In this document: piece by piece, positions 1 through 10,268 of the stretch
Numbering within the stretch: the first letter of the stretch is position 1
Layout: each line of letters starts with the position of its first letter
DNA from: CAZICM01 sp964537685
Lineage (GTDB): Bacteria > Myxococcota_A > Polyangia > Polyangiales > Polyangiaceae
Reading direction: 5' to 3'
NCBI GenBank assembly: GCA_964537685.1
Contig: CAZICM010000013.1
Coordinates: 124,001-188,000, forward strand
DNA: 64,000 nucleotides
Translations under genes and position numbers: made by a program
The notes under the pieces: model-generated
The model's database searches: none
Told to the model about the DNA's origin: nothing
Seen by the model: only the letters and a program-made list of their open reading frames with translations

Positions 1-523
1 TCCATCGGGAATGGAGCGGCTTAACAATATTCAGAACAATCCCGCGGGGCACGATATCACCATTCGCGAATACACGGCCGATGAAGCCGCAGAATACGGC
101 AACAATAATTCGCTCGCCTATGGCTACGGGGGCAGCGGCTTGACCTACGATGCCGACGGAAATCCAGTACCCGGGCCGGGAAGCGACTCCATCGTTTCCT
201 ACAATCCCGATATTGTCTTAGGTCCCAATGGTCAACCCGAACCGGCCGATGCCATCTTGTTCCACGAAATGGGGCATGCTGAACACAATGCCTATGGCGT
301 CGCGCGCGGAGGCGAGGACATGGGGGATGGCTGGCATAACCGGGAGGAATGGCAGAACATCGAAGGCAATGTCAATGAGCCTGGCCATAGTGATATTGAA
401 ATTCCAGGCGTGCCCCGCAGTCCGAGTGAAAACGAATACCTGGGAGATAGAGATTATCCATATATCCGCACAGATCATGGGAGCGGCTACAGCTATCCTG
501 ATGGATCTCCGATTAACCCCTAG
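1..523 (+). CDS. M91-family-like zinc metallopeptidase, C-terminal part (cut by window edge)
   Basis: The reading frame is open to the left edge of the window, so this is the 3' part of a larger gene. The ATG at position 11 is probably internal. Counting from that Met, residues 85-89 read HEMGH, a zincin HExxH motif. The Gly/Asp/Asn/Pro-rich setting and the length after the motif resemble the M91 family (NleD-like effector peptidases and polymorphic-toxin C-terminal domains). Two genes downstream is a DUF2169 protein, a family linked to type VI secretion effector loading, so an exported effector domain, perhaps fused to a delivery module upstream, is the most economical reading. Seen: HExxH and the open frame. 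Inferred: effector role. It could instead be a housekeeping zincin of unknown family. Confidence 0.6.
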   Translation, partial: PSGMERLNNIQNNPAGHDITIREYTADEAAEYGNNNSLAYGYGGSGLTYDADGNPVPGPGSDSIVSYNPDIVLGPNGQPEPADAILFHEMGHAEHNAYGVARGGEDMGDGWHNREEWQNIEGNVNEPGHSDIEIPGVPRSPSENEYLGDRDYPYIRTDHGSGYSYPDGSPINP

Positions 524-546
524 GCACACGCTTCGAGGCAAGAGAC

Positions 547-1140
547 ATGGCATCTACAAAATCCGAGAAAACAGCCTCTTACGAGCTTCTCTGGTCGCTC
601 GAGCGGAGCACCCAAGGCGAGGGAAGCTCTGCGCTTAAGCTCAGCTATCAACTCAAGGCCACCGACGAGCTTTATGTCTCCGATAGGCTTTGGGATTTGA
701 CCAGCGAGGGAAAGCGTATTCCCGATCCATTTGGGGTCTACCGCTTCATCTCCGATGGACGCCTCCTGCTCGTTTTCGCGCAGGCTCCCGCTCCTCCCAA
801 CGTGTATCCCCGTATTCGCTATGAGCCTCTTTTCTCGAGGATCGCGGCCGGCGAAACCAGGAAAAACTCGGTGCTTCTTTCTCTGCCCGTGGAGGAATAT
901 TCAGGACTTCAGCGCAACACCAAGGCTCCCAGCGAAGATACACAAGTATCGGGCGCAATCTTGGTCCTGGGCTACCGGCTCCGTTCGACGCTCGCCAAAG
1001 ATCCAGAGCCTCCTCTCCGCGAAAGCGAAAAAGAGTCTGGATACGTCGTCCACGATCCTCAACTGATTGTCTCCAGTCTGGATATCGACCCCTTGCCGGT
1101 GAAAAAGCGCGTAAATATGGCTCGATTTGTCTTACCTTGA
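547..1140 (+). CDS. Unknown 197-aa protein between M91 peptidase and DUF2169 gene
   Basis: I do not recognise a family. It starts at an ATG 23 nt after the peptidase stop, with a weak purine-rich stretch (GAGGCAAGAG) just upstream, and probably shares its transcript. There is no signal peptide, membrane segment or lipobox. The protein is polar, with alternating hydrophobic residues that suggest a beta-rich fold, and has few cysteines. Its position directly after a putative toxin domain makes an immunity or accessory protein possible, but that rests on position only. It converges with the minus-strand DUF2169 gene, 19 nt away. Confidence 0.6.
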   Translation: MASTKSEKTASYELLWSLERSTQGEGSSALKLSYQLKATDELYVSDRLWDLTSEGKRIPDPFGVYRFISDGRLLLVFAQAPAPPNVYPRIRYEPLFSRIAAGETRKNSVLLSLPVEEYSGLQRNTKAPSEDTQVSGAILVLGYRLRSTLAKDPEPPLRESEKESGYVVHDPQLIVSSLDIDPLPVKKRVNMARFVLP

Positions 1141-1159
1141 TGTATAACACCCCCAGACG

Positions 1160-3097
1160 CTACTCCCGATCGCGCTCCACATCCACGGCCGCCCGCACCC
1201 GTTCTTCCAATCCAGCATCTTTCGCCATACGAGCCGCCCAAACGCGCTCAATCCGCATCACCGCCCCCTTTGGCAGACCTAACTCCAAAAGCGTTCCCTC
1301 TACCGAACCCCGTTCCATACCCACGGAAATTCGCGCGTATTCTTCCGCCTCCAGCGGCCCCCGCTCTTTCTCCAATTGCCCAACATAGGCCGTATCAAAG
1401 CGCTTGAGCAACGCCGTCTTCCCGCGCGCCGTTTCCTTGCGCATCTCGTCGTTCCAGTGCGTCTTTACCCGCTCCCATTGCTCTGTATTCATGCTGTTTT
1501 CATTTAAAATTTTCCCTTCGTCGCGCCGGTTCCGGGCAATGGAAGCCGTTAGCTCCGCGCATCGCTCAAGGGAAATATCCGGAGGAAGTGGCTCCGCTGG
1601 GGTAGTGCTCTCCTCCGGCCGAGATACGTCCGGGGATGGCTCCATCTGGATGGGTGCGGCGGCACTTGTACCCGGTTCTGGAGGCGGCGCTTCAACGAAG
1701 GCCGGCGCGGATACGATCAGCACCGGAAGAACAGGAACGGGAGGGACAAGATTGGAAACAACAACCCCTGCACTTCCTTCGCTAGGTAAATCCGGTGGAT
1801 TGACTGCGGCAGGCCGGGATGGGACAAACGGTGTTTCAGGTTTGGCATTCTCCCGAATCACCGTTATGGTGTCCTCCGGCTTCTTTTTTCGAAGCAGCGC
1901 CTCCTCGGCGGGCCCAAAAGGAAGCACCTTGGCCGTCCGGGGGGAAGATTCATTGAGTCTTAATGTATCCCCCGCCGGGGAAATAGGAAGATCCATCTTG
2001 GCAAGCAAATGATCGGGCAAATCTTCGGGGAGCCGGCGGGATGGAGGGACTTCCTCCGCGGAAAAAGGCAAGACTGGCCTCGTTGCCGCATCCGAGGTCG
2101 ATACATAGGTCTCGTGCGCATCAAAGGCATCTTCTAAAACTTCACTCACCACCACCCGGCCCGCTTCCCGCAGCGTTCGCAAAATCACTTGCCCCCGCCA
2201 AACCACCATACATAAAGCTCGGTCGGTATCGATGGTCAGCGTATCGGCTGTCATTATCGGTTCCTCGGCGACCCTTCCCTGAAACTCCACCACCACCCTT
2301 GGCCGCACATCTTCTAAATTGGTCACCAGCCGCGATTGCCCGGGCAGCAATCCCTCTAAAATAATCCGCTCATTGGGCCGGATTGAATCGGCCTGCTGAT
2401 CCTTGGGTGCGGCATTAAAATAAGCAAAATCAATATCTTTCGGCAAAGGACGCTCAAACCAGCGATCGTGCTTGAACCCCAGCGAATAGCGATGCAGTTT
2501 ATCCACTCTCCCAGGCCAGCTCGGCGCAATGGGACCAAAACCAACCGGCTCGAAGGTATCGCCCTTTTGAGAAATCAGGCGGCCGGGAGGCTGAAGATTG
2601 GGAACAGGTACAACACCATAGGCATTGGGTCTGGCATCAAAACGCATACCCACCGGATTGGATGGCCCAGCGGCTGCCCTTTCCCAGGTGAGGGGCATTT
2701 TGGAGAAACGGGCTCCCTCAAACAGCGACCCATCCAGCGCAAAACCCCGTTCACACCACACATCGAGCGATTTATCGATTTCTCCAACACAAAGCCGGGC
2801 AAGGAGAACACGGGTTGGCTCGCCCTCGGGCGCAAAGGCGTGGCCAATGACCAAAATATCGGCATTGGGCTTGAAAGGAGCGAGATCGCCGGCGGCCGAA
2901 AGGCTTCGTTTGGCGTCATCATTCCAATAGGCGTCTTCTTCGTAAATGGGCTCTTGCTCCTCGGGCCCCGCAACAGGCGAGACACTGGGCGCGAGGTGAT
3001 ACGTCAGCTTGCACGCGATGGTTAAAAAGCAATCGCCCACGCTTTTTCGCCAAGCGACCTGGCCAACGCGAAAGCGGCCTTGGGAAATGGCGTCCAT
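1160..3097 (-). CDS. DUF2169 domain protein (type VI secretion effector-adaptor type)
   Basis: A 645-aa cytoplasmic protein. The first ~330 residues match the DUF2169 pattern: an early VGDCFLTIACKLTY strand, then NADILVIGHAFAP, a central Pro/Gly-rich GFGPI..SWPGR segment and an FNAAPKDQQ segment. Residues ~340-500 are a Pro/Glu/Ala-rich linker. The last ~140 residues are a charged helical domain (LERCAELTASIARNR...), an arrangement I recall from myxobacterial DUF2169 proteins. DUF2169 proteins are encoded beside VgrG/PAAR-type effectors in type VI clusters and are thought to help load effectors. No VgrG or sheath gene is visible in the window, so any such partner lies to the left. The start at 3097 gives the usual DUF2169 N-terminus. 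Confidence 0.75.
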   Translation of the reverse strand: MDAISQGRFRVGQVAWRKSVGDCFLTIACKLTYHLAPSVSPVAGPEEQEPIYEEDAYWNDDAKRSLSAAGDLAPFKPNADILVIGHAFAPEGEPTRVLLARLCVGEIDKSLDVWCERGFALDGSLFEGARFSKMPLTWERAAAGPSNPVGMRFDARPNAYGVVPVPNLQPPGRLISQKGDTFEPVGFGPIAPSWPGRVDKLHRYSLGFKHDRWFERPLPKDIDFAYFNAAPKDQQADSIRPNERIILEGLLPGQSRLVTNLEDVRPRVVVEFQGRVAEEPIMTADTLTIDTDRALCMVVWRGQVILRTLREAGRVVVSEVLEDAFDAHETYVSTSDAATRPVLPFSAEEVPPSRRLPEDLPDHLLAKMDLPISPAGDTLRLNESSPRTAKVLPFGPAEEALLRKKKPEDTITVIRENAKPETPFVPSRPAAVNPPDLPSEGSAGVVVSNLVPPVPVLPVLIVSAPAFVEAPPPEPGTSAAAPIQMEPSPDVSRPEESTTPAEPLPPDISLERCAELTASIARNRRDEGKILNENSMNTEQWERVKTHWNDEMRKETARGKTALLKRFDTAYVGQLEKERGPLEAEEYARISVGMERGSVEGTLLELGLPKGAVMRIERVWAARMAKDAGLEERVRAAVDVERDRE

Positions 3098-3290
3098 TGA
3101 CTCCTCGACGGAGCGGCAGCGTGCCCGAATCCCGATCGTTTCACAATACGAAAATGATTCGCACGGGTATTTGAAAAGAGTTTTGCCCTGAGCCCCAAAA
3201 ATTACGAAAATTCATTTGCATGACACTCAAGATGGAAGATAAATTATTTTCGTCGTCAAGATTTATCGATTGAAGTAGACTTATCACGCC
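3098..3290. promoter_or_regulatory. Divergent intergenic region between DUF2169 gene and Ser/Thr kinase
   Basis: A 193-nt AT-richer stretch separates two divergently transcribed genes and must hold both promoters. A weak sigma-70-like match toward the kinase is TTGCAT at 3216-3221 with GATAAA at 3238-3243 (16-nt spacer). This is a low-scoring match. I saw no inverted repeat or known operator. Confidence 0.3.
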
Positions 3291-4985
3291 ATGGAATCGG
3301 GAACACTGATTACACAAAAATACCGGCTTAAGCAAAAGATTGGCGACGGCGCCACAAGCGAGGTGTGGGAAGCCGCGCATGTGCAGACCGCCCGGCCGGT
3401 AGCCATCAAACTGATACTTCAGCCAAGCGACGTGTTCAGGCACAGACTGCTTCGGGAAGCACGGCTCTGCGGCGAACTCTCTCATCGCAATGTGATCGAA
3501 GTGCTCGACGCGGGACAACTGGAAGACGGCGGCGCATATCTGGTCATGCCGCTTTTGCACGGTGAAACACTGGCCAATCTCATCGCCCGCCAGTTCCGCA
3601 TCGAAGTGCCAACGGCTGCGCAGATTGGGCGCGATATCGCTCGGGCTTTGGCGGCCGCGCATGCAAAAACCATCATTCACCGCGATCTCAAACCCGCGAA
3701 TATTTTCTTGCACAACGAGTCCGGCGGAGACGGCACGGTGGTGAAGGTGCTCGACTTTGGAATTGGAAAAAACCTGTCCGCCGAAGAGTCCATGGCGACC
3801 ATTGCGGGCGGGATGCTGGGTTCACCCGCTTATATGAGCCCCGAACAATTGCGGTGCGACCCGAAAGTCGATCATCGCACGGATATTTGGTCTTTGGGGA
3901 TCGTGCTGTTTGAGATGATTTCGGGGCGCCGGCCTTTTGAGGGAGCGACCCCAAAAGAGGTGGTGGGGAAGATCGCGCGGGGAGAAGTTCCCAAATTATC
4001 CCGCTACATTCGCAATATCAATCCGTCTTTGGAAGCGCTGGTGTGGCGTTGCATGCAGGTGGATCGCGAGCTGCGGGTGAACTCGGCGGAGGAGCTCGCG
4101 AAAATGCTGGATGGCTTTGCAGGCGCGGGCGAGAGTATGACTTCGGCGCCTCCACCCACCGAAGACAATGGCCCGTCAAGTGTGAATGCAGAGGAGGTCG
4201 ACGATGATGCGGGACCGACGCTGAAGTTTCAGCCAAACCATGCGAAGGCGATGAGGGCAGCGGTCATGCACGACGCAGATGAAGCGCCGACATCCGTGGC
4301 CGGGCTTGCGCCGAACGCTCTTTCCACGCCACTTCCATCGGTAACGCAGGGCATTCCCAGCAGCGGAGGACAACTGCCCCGGCCGCCTGGTTTTGTGCCG
4401 CAGCAATCAACGGTGAAGATAAGCCCCAAGCATCTTGAAGTCTTGGCCAAAGGCAACGCACTGAACGAGCAGGGCCCTCGGGGAACGATTAAACTAAAGC
4501 CCAATGATGTTCCGCCTTCGCGGGCGGCCGCGCTATCGGCCCAAGATTCACGCGGGACGCTGCCTTTTCCTACAGAAACGCCATTGGTGGAAAGTGGGGC
4601 CGTGGTCACAACCAATGTAAACGAGGAGGAGATGCGTGCCCAGCGATTGCGCATGGCTGTCGTGGTGGGGACGATTGCAGCGGTGGTGATGGTGTTGGTG
4701 GTGCTGGGGGGATATTCATTGGTGAGCGGAGGTGGGGGCAATGAGAACAACGGTAGGACCGAGGCGAAGACCGGAATGCCGAAATTGGGGCCGATAACGG
4801 TGGAGAGCGCGGCAAAAAGCGGAGAAACCGTAGCCGCCCCCGCTGGAAGCGCCGCGAGTTCAGGGGGACAAGTGAAAGGAAGAAAGGAGTCGCCGATCCC
4901 TCGACCCAAACCCATAAACGCGAAACCCTCGGGGAGTGGGAATCGGAAAGCCCCCCCAATCAGGTATAACCCGCTCTTTTTTTAG
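3291..4985 (+). CDS. Membrane-anchored Hanks-type Ser/Thr protein kinase
   Basis: A 564-aa kinase. The catalytic domain covers about residues 11-275: glycine loop GDGATSEV (18-25), ATP-binding Lys40 in VAIK, catalytic loop HRDLKPAN near 129-136, DFG near 153, and the GSPAYMSPEQL activation/P+1 segment. A long Pro/Ser/Thr-rich cytoplasmic linker follows, then one transmembrane helix at about 453-477 and a short ~85-residue low-complexity extracytoplasmic tail. This is the common myxobacterial PknB-like layout but without PASTA repeats, so no cell-wall ligand can be assumed. It converges with the next lipoprotein gene with zero intergenic bases. A PP2C phosphatase lies 4.4 kb downstream and is a possible, unproven, partner. 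Confidence 0.92.
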   Translation: MESGTLITQKYRLKQKIGDGATSEVWEAAHVQTARPVAIKLILQPSDVFRHRLLREARLCGELSHRNVIEVLDAGQLEDGGAYLVMPLLHGETLANLIARQFRIEVPTAAQIGRDIARALAAAHAKTIIHRDLKPANIFLHNESGGDGTVVKVLDFGIGKNLSAEESMATIAGGMLGSPAYMSPEQLRCDPKVDHRTDIWSLGIVLFEMISGRRPFEGATPKEVVGKIARGEVPKLSRYIRNINPSLEALVWRCMQVDRELRVNSAEELAKMLDGFAGAGESMTSAPPPTEDNGPSSVNAEEVDDDAGPTLKFQPNHAKAMRAAVMHDADEAPTSVAGLAPNALSTPLPSVTQGIPSSGGQLPRPPGFVPQQSTVKISPKHLEVLAKGNALNEQGPRGTIKLKPNDVPPSRAAALSAQDSRGTLPFPTETPLVESGAVVTTNVNEEEMRAQRLRMAVVVGTIAAVVMVLVVLGGYSLVSGGGGNENNGRTEAKTGMPKLGPITVESAAKSGETVAAPAGSAASSGGQVKGRKESPIPRPKPINAKPSGSGNRKAPPIRYNPLFF

Positions 4986-6167
4986 CTAGGGTATACAGCA
5001 GAACGTCGTCGCGGTGGAGGGCGTGGCCATGCCCGTGGGCATTCCGCCCTGTGCAGTGCATGTACCTGGAGTCACGAAAATACCACTCGCTTTGCGCCCT
5101 GAAACGGCTGGATTGCCCGCTCCCAAACTCACGCAATTTCCTGCGTTAAAGTTTGCGTTGAGTGACATTGTACAGTTGGCATCGCTGAACAGTTCAATTG
5201 TCGCGGTGCATGTTCCACCCGCCGGAGGGGTGCATCCGCACATTTCACAGCCGCGCGTATCCATGACGTCTTTGTAGAACACATGCAGATCTGTAAATGG
5301 TGCGCCTGGACATGCTCCCTGTTCACCATCTTTCACGATGCATAATCCCGATTTAAACCCACCGCTTGCCGCAGGCTGACACGCCTCCCCCGCAGAACAT
5401 CCACCACCCTTGGGGGCATCTCCACATGCCTTTCCTGCCGTCATCCATGTAGCAGGGGGTATGGTAGGGTCGCCCCCGCTTGGGGTGCAACTGCCCCCTT
5501 TGGTTGTCGCCGCAACGGATTTTACGGTCTTGTTGCAAGTCTCATTGGCCGCCTGTCCACAGGTCGTAAGACCCCCTTGGGCAATCCCCATGCTGTAGCA
5601 GCTTCCATCCCAGTCCGGAGGTACAGAGAGGGTCTTGGCGCTTACAACGTTCCCTTGTTGAGCGCAACTTTTTTCCGTAACGATAACCTCATTGGGCAGA
5701 TCGCAGGCTTCATTCGTCGAACCGCCGCATGTGCAAGCGGCGCAGGTGGCGGGCGGAGCGACAAGACCGTTGTTCCCCTCATAGGGAATGGGCGATGGAA
5801 AATCCGCCGGGCAGTTGGGCACGCTTCCAGGCGCCCCTTCATATAAGGCAAAATAGCCTTGCCATCCAATAGGAATGGCAGCAACACATTGAAATGCAGG
5901 CGATGCACAATCAGAATCCGCGCAATCGACTTGGCCATCTTTATCGTCGTCGAGCCCATTCAAACAATTCTCAGAGCCTGTATTTCCACTCGATGAGCTT
6001 GTAGAGGGTGTTGACACTTCATCGAAGGTGTAGTCGTCGGGATAAAGACAGCCGCTCGCCGACACGCTCATTGAAATCAATCCAATACTACCCAAAAGCA
6101 ATACGGCCTTCAGCGGGCCCAATCCCAAAAAGCCTTTGCGCATTTGCCCTTGATCGCGACGCTTCAT
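4986..6167 (-). CDS. Cys-rich lipoprotein of unknown function
   Basis: About 393 aa. The N-terminus has basic residues, a hydrophobic stretch and a lipobox (SASGC) followed by LYPDDYTF, a classic lipoprotein export signal. Then come a Ser/Thr linker, a NCLNGLDDDKDGQVDCADSDC segment like the metal-binding Asp-rich repeats of myxobacterial surface proteins, and many paired cysteines to the C-terminus (CTCGG, CEMCGC, CCIP), implying a disulfide-rich extracytoplasmic protein. I chose the ATG at 6167 over a TTG one codon earlier because GGGAGG lies 5 nt upstream of the ATG. The ATG shares one base with the upstream stop (TGATG), so translation is probably coupled to the PEGA-like gene. Confidence 0.8.
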   Translation of the reverse strand: MKRRDQGQMRKGFLGLGPLKAVLLLGSIGLISMSVSASGCLYPDDYTFDEVSTPSTSSSSGNTGSENCLNGLDDDKDGQVDCADSDCASPAFQCVAAIPIGWQGYFALYEGAPGSVPNCPADFPSPIPYEGNNGLVAPPATCAACTCGGSTNEACDLPNEVIVTEKSCAQQGNVVSAKTLSVPPDWDGSCYSMGIAQGGLTTCGQAANETCNKTVKSVAATTKGGSCTPSGGDPTIPPATWMTAGKACGDAPKGGGCSAGEACQPAASGGFKSGLCIVKDGEQGACPGAPFTDLHVFYKDVMDTRGCEMCGCTPPAGGTCTATIELFSDANCTMSLNANFNAGNCVSLGAGNPAVSGRKASGIFVTPGTCTAQGGMPTGMATPSTATTFCCIP

Positions 6168-7237
6168 CAAAACCTCCCTGAAACGCTAAGTCCACCCATA
6201 TCCGCGCCTTTGGCCGCCGTCGACCATTGCATCGTCGTCCCAGGAAGCGCAGTTGTATTTGTTTTTTTGCCGCCGCTCGTAGCAAGCAAAATCACACCCG
6301 TGATCAGCGCCGCACCACCCACGCCCCACGCCACCTCCGCAATGCCGGTGTAGAGCTTTCCTTTGTCCGATGTGTCCTTCGCCGATGCGGGACACTTTTT
6401 GTCCGGACCGCACACCTGCTCGAGCTCATCGATCGTCGATTGCCGCGGTCCAAAAAACAGAACCGTGCCCACGGCGGCACTCGCCACGCCTACGCCGAGC
6501 AGCACAAATCCAGGCACTTTCGAGCTTCCCTTGTCGGGTTCCACAATCACCTTGGGAGGAGGTTCGTCTTGCTTGGGCGGAGGAGGCGGCGTTTCGTCCT
6601 TCTTCAGCGCCGCTAAATCGATGGTGATTTCAATCTCCTGCGACTCTTTCTCGCCAATACTAAATGCCTTCTTTGATGCTTCTTTTTCGCCGATGCGCGC
6701 GATGATTTCGTGAGGCCCGGGATCGACCGGCATCTCGCTTCCTATCTGCGTACTGCCAAGCTCTGTTCCATCGAGCACCAGTGCCGCCGTCTCAGCGCCC
6801 TTGCCTCTTTTCACCGTCAGCTTGGGAATGCGTTCCTCCAAGGACGTAATACGGCCATCCACTTGAGCCGCGACTTCCTTCGCCTTGGCCTTCACTTTCG
6901 GATCATCCAACTGGCTTTGCGCGAGCCTGTAGTTACCAACGGCGCTCACGAGTTTGCCCAAGCGCTCTTCGCATTCGGCGATATTAAAAGCCACTTGAGG
7001 CGTCATTTTGACCGAGGCCACTTCTTTGTATTTTTCGATCGCGGCCGAGCAGTTGTTGCCAGAAGCCAATGCAACGCCTTCCATAAAAGCCTTGCGCGCC
7101 TTCGCAAGCTCCTCGTTCGACTGAGCAAAGCTCACGCCCGGAAGGGCGATGAGCGACAAACCTAAGGACAGCGAAAACCCGAAACGGCGCAAGAATTTGC
7201 CCGCGCGGGCGGCGCGGGGTGAACACAATTGGGGCAC
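6167..7237 (-). CDS. Exported TPR/PEGA-like envelope protein
   Basis: A 356-aa protein starting at GTG 7237, with a strong GGAGGAG Shine-Dalgarno 3-5 nt upstream. A signal peptide ends near SFAQS. Residues ~30-125 are helical and resemble a TPR-like region (AFMEGVALASGNNCSAAIEKY, ..AFNIAECEERLGK). A beta-rich PEGA-like segment follows (VLDGTELG..MPVDPGPHEIIA), then a Lys/Pro/Glu linker and two hydrophobic helices near the C-terminus (VPGFVLLGVGVAS..., VAWGVGGAALITGV...). This layout is frequent in myxobacteria, often beside Ser/Thr kinases. It is the first gene of a coupled pair with the lipoprotein downstream. Function is unknown; an envelope-anchored scaffold is a guess. Confidence 0.75.
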   Translation of the reverse strand: MPQLCSPRAARAGKFLRRFGFSLSLGLSLIALPGVSFAQSNEELAKARKAFMEGVALASGNNCSAAIEKYKEVASVKMTPQVAFNIAECEERLGKLVSAVGNYRLAQSQLDDPKVKAKAKEVAAQVDGRITSLEERIPKLTVKRGKGAETAALVLDGTELGSTQIGSEMPVDPGPHEIIARIGEKEASKKAFSIGEKESQEIEITIDLAALKKDETPPPPPKQDEPPPKVIVEPDKGSSKVPGFVLLGVGVASAAVGTVLFFGPRQSTIDELEQVCGPDKKCPASAKDTSDKGKLYTGIAEVAWGVGGAALITGVILLATSGGKKTNTTALPGTTMQWSTAAKGADMGGLSVSGRF

Positions 7238-7278
7238 GTTCTCCTCCAGGGATCAGAACCGGCTTGGCGGGCATCCTA

Positions 7279-8286
7279 TCACGGAGAATTTTTGACCGGC
7301 ACGATAGGTGCAAACACTATCGCCGCGCGCTCCATGGCCCAGGCCGCAAGGCTCGCCCTCCATGCGCGCAAAGCCTTTGGATCTAGATGTTTTGGCGTCT
7401 TTGTGAAGGCGCCGAGCCACGCGCTGCCCGGCTCCCTGGACAATACGCCGGCGAGGTCGAAGAGCGATAGATCCCGAACGCCCGAGCACAGTGCAACAGC
7501 CACATCCATCTCGAGTTCCGAGGCATCGCGGTACACAGGTTCGGTGCCCAGAGCGCCCGTACCAACAACGCCCAGCGATACCGAGGCGCGCGCGCCCCAT
7601 AGCCTGAATGCCCGTTCTGAAAACCGGTACAGAAGCGCAAGCGCATCGGGCCGCCCAAGCAATCCCCTTGAATAACCTTCGATCATCGAGGTGTAGAGCA
7701 TCGGGCTCAGCACATCGTAGTCAGCGCTGCTCACCGGCGTTCCAAGCAAATACTGAAACCCTTTCCGGTGAGGCGTATCGAGAACAATAAAAGGCACAAC
7801 CGCACAGGAAACTTCAACACCCCGCGAAGCGAAACGGCGCGCCGTGCGGGCGAGGGATTCAGCGGCCAGCACGAAGTTTCCATAGGCACCGCGCCTGTTC
7901 CAAAACGGCTTAAGCGCCCCGGATAAAAAAGTCTTCACATCGGAAATAGGCGGCTCCAAATCAAATAAAATCCCGAGCCTTTCGCTTCTGCGCGAGAGAA
8001 TATCTGTCCAGAGCTGCTCGCAAAAACGATCGAACAGAAAGACGTTTTCGCACGAAACCCAGCGTCCATCGGCGTCCGGAAGCATTGGCCAAACGCTCGT
8101 AAAAATGCCCCGCGCATGCGTGCGCTCGAGCAAGCGGGCGAGCGAATCGCCGTCGCACGGCCTCACCGCAACCACCAGCTCCAGCGAATAGTGCCGCACC
8201 AAATCCAGCACATCGGACGACACAAGCGCATCCCAAGAAAGCATCTCGCTGTAGATTCTGCGCCGCCCGGCCGATGCGCTGTTCAT
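7279..8286 (-). CDS. Unknown 335-aa soluble protein, possible TIM-barrel fold
   Basis: I do not recognise a family. There is no signal peptide. Alternating strands and helices with acidic strand ends (GILFDLEPPISD, YDVLSPMLYTSMIEGY) and late strands such as SVSLGVVGTG are reminiscent of glycoside-hydrolase-like (beta/alpha)8 barrels (a DxE-like element is visible), but I cannot place it. It starts at ATG 8286 with GAGGA 8 nt upstream. It is transcribed divergently from a glycosyltransferase only 47 nt away, so a shared promoter region and a role in envelope glycan metabolism are possible. The PEGA-like gene follows on the same strand after 41 nt. Confidence 0.6.
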   Translation of the reverse strand: MNSASAGRRRIYSEMLSWDALVSSDVLDLVRHYSLELVVAVRPCDGDSLARLLERTHARGIFTSVWPMLPDADGRWVSCENVFLFDRFCEQLWTDILSRRSERLGILFDLEPPISDVKTFLSGALKPFWNRRGAYGNFVLAAESLARTARRFASRGVEVSCAVVPFIVLDTPHRKGFQYLLGTPVSSADYDVLSPMLYTSMIEGYSRGLLGRPDALALLYRFSERAFRLWGARASVSLGVVGTGALGTEPVYRDASELEMDVAVALCSGVRDLSLFDLAGVLSREPGSAWLGAFTKTPKHLDPKALRAWRASLAAWAMERAAIVFAPIVPVKNSP

Positions 8287-8333
8287 CGGTAGATCCTCGC
8301 GGAAACAAGCCCGGACCGATATAGTGCGAACCC

Positions 8334-9410
<1,077 letters not shown>

Positions 9411-9431
9411 CTTGCTGACCGGGAGCGTCTT

Positions 9432-10211
9432 TTATTGGCGGGTTCGCGTGCGGGCCCTGCGCGAAGGCTCCGGCCCGTCTTCAATGCGAATCAGCACAGC
9501 CGTAATGTTATCCCTGCCGCCATTCTCATTCGCCTTCGCAACCAGCTTCTCGCACGCCTCGTGAAGAACATGATTCTTCGTGATGATCTCGGCGATCTCC
9601 GCGTCGCTCACCAACCCATGCAAGCCATCGGAGCACAGCAGGTAAATATCGCCGACATGCGCTTTATCCTGCCTTAAATCCACTTCTACCGTGGGCCCCA
9701 TTCCAAGCGCCCGCGTGATCACATTGCGCGGCAAATACGACAGATCGCTCTCCGTCAAATCGGGCCGCTCCAAAAGAGCATCGGCCACCAGCGAATGATC
9801 GCGCGTCAACTGCGTAATCTTCGAATCCCGCACGCGATAACAGCGGCTGTCCCCTGCGTGCCCGACATAAAACATGCCATCCGAACCGCTAAACACAGCG
9901 GCAACCACCGTTGTGCCCATGCCGCGGTAGGTGCGTTCGTCGTCGGCCCGCGCGTAAATTTTCGCATTCGCCGTGGCCACCGCAGAACGCAGCCGATCCG
10001 CCGGAGTCCGCTTCGTCTTCGCTGAATCGCCGTTGCGGAAGTAACTCGCGATCGTATTCGCCGCTAAACGGCTCGCGACTTCACCCGACTGATGTCCTCC
10101 CATGCCATCCGCGACGACATAGAGATTCAACTCAGGCACAACGATGTAGCGATCCTCGTTATGGGCACGCTCTCGACCGACATCCGTAAGACCCGCTGCA
10201 ATCGCACGCAT
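9432..10211 (-). CDS. PP2C-family Ser/Thr protein phosphatase (Stp/PrpC type)
   Basis: A 259-aa single-domain PPM phosphatase. Metal-binding motifs in order: GLTDVGRERAHNEDRY near the N-terminus, VVADGMGGHQSGEVAS (33-48), GHAGDSRCYRV with DHS near the middle, LLCSDGLHGLVSD, and the C-terminal GGRDNITAVLI. Length and motifs match bacterial Stp1/PrpC proteins that reverse Hanks-kinase phosphorylation. A basic RRARTRTRQ tail ends the protein. It is divergent from the aldehyde dehydrogenase gene with 57 nt between starts. The kinase at 3.3-5.0 kb is the nearest candidate substrate system. Confidence 0.92.
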   Translation of the reverse strand: MRAIAAGLTDVGRERAHNEDRYIVVPELNLYVVADGMGGHQSGEVASRLAANTIASYFRNGDSAKTKRTPADRLRSAVATANAKIYARADDERTYRGMGTTVVAAVFSGSDGMFYVGHAGDSRCYRVRDSKITQLTRDHSLVADALLERPDLTESDLSYLPRNVITRALGMGPTVEVDLRQDKAHVGDIYLLCSDGLHGLVSDAEIAEIITKNHVLHEACEKLVAKANENGGRDNITAVLIRIEDGPEPSRRARTRTRQ

Positions 10212-10268
10212 CAGAAGGCCGAGAGTCTAATCGTAGTTTTCAAACTGGTGAACTATTATAGGTGCGCC

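Noticed and set aside
10092..10268. In-frame upstream extension of the aldehyde dehydrogenase gene
   Set aside because: It overlaps the divergent PP2C gene antisense and has no ALDH homology; the 461-aa form from ATG 10269 is the normal length.
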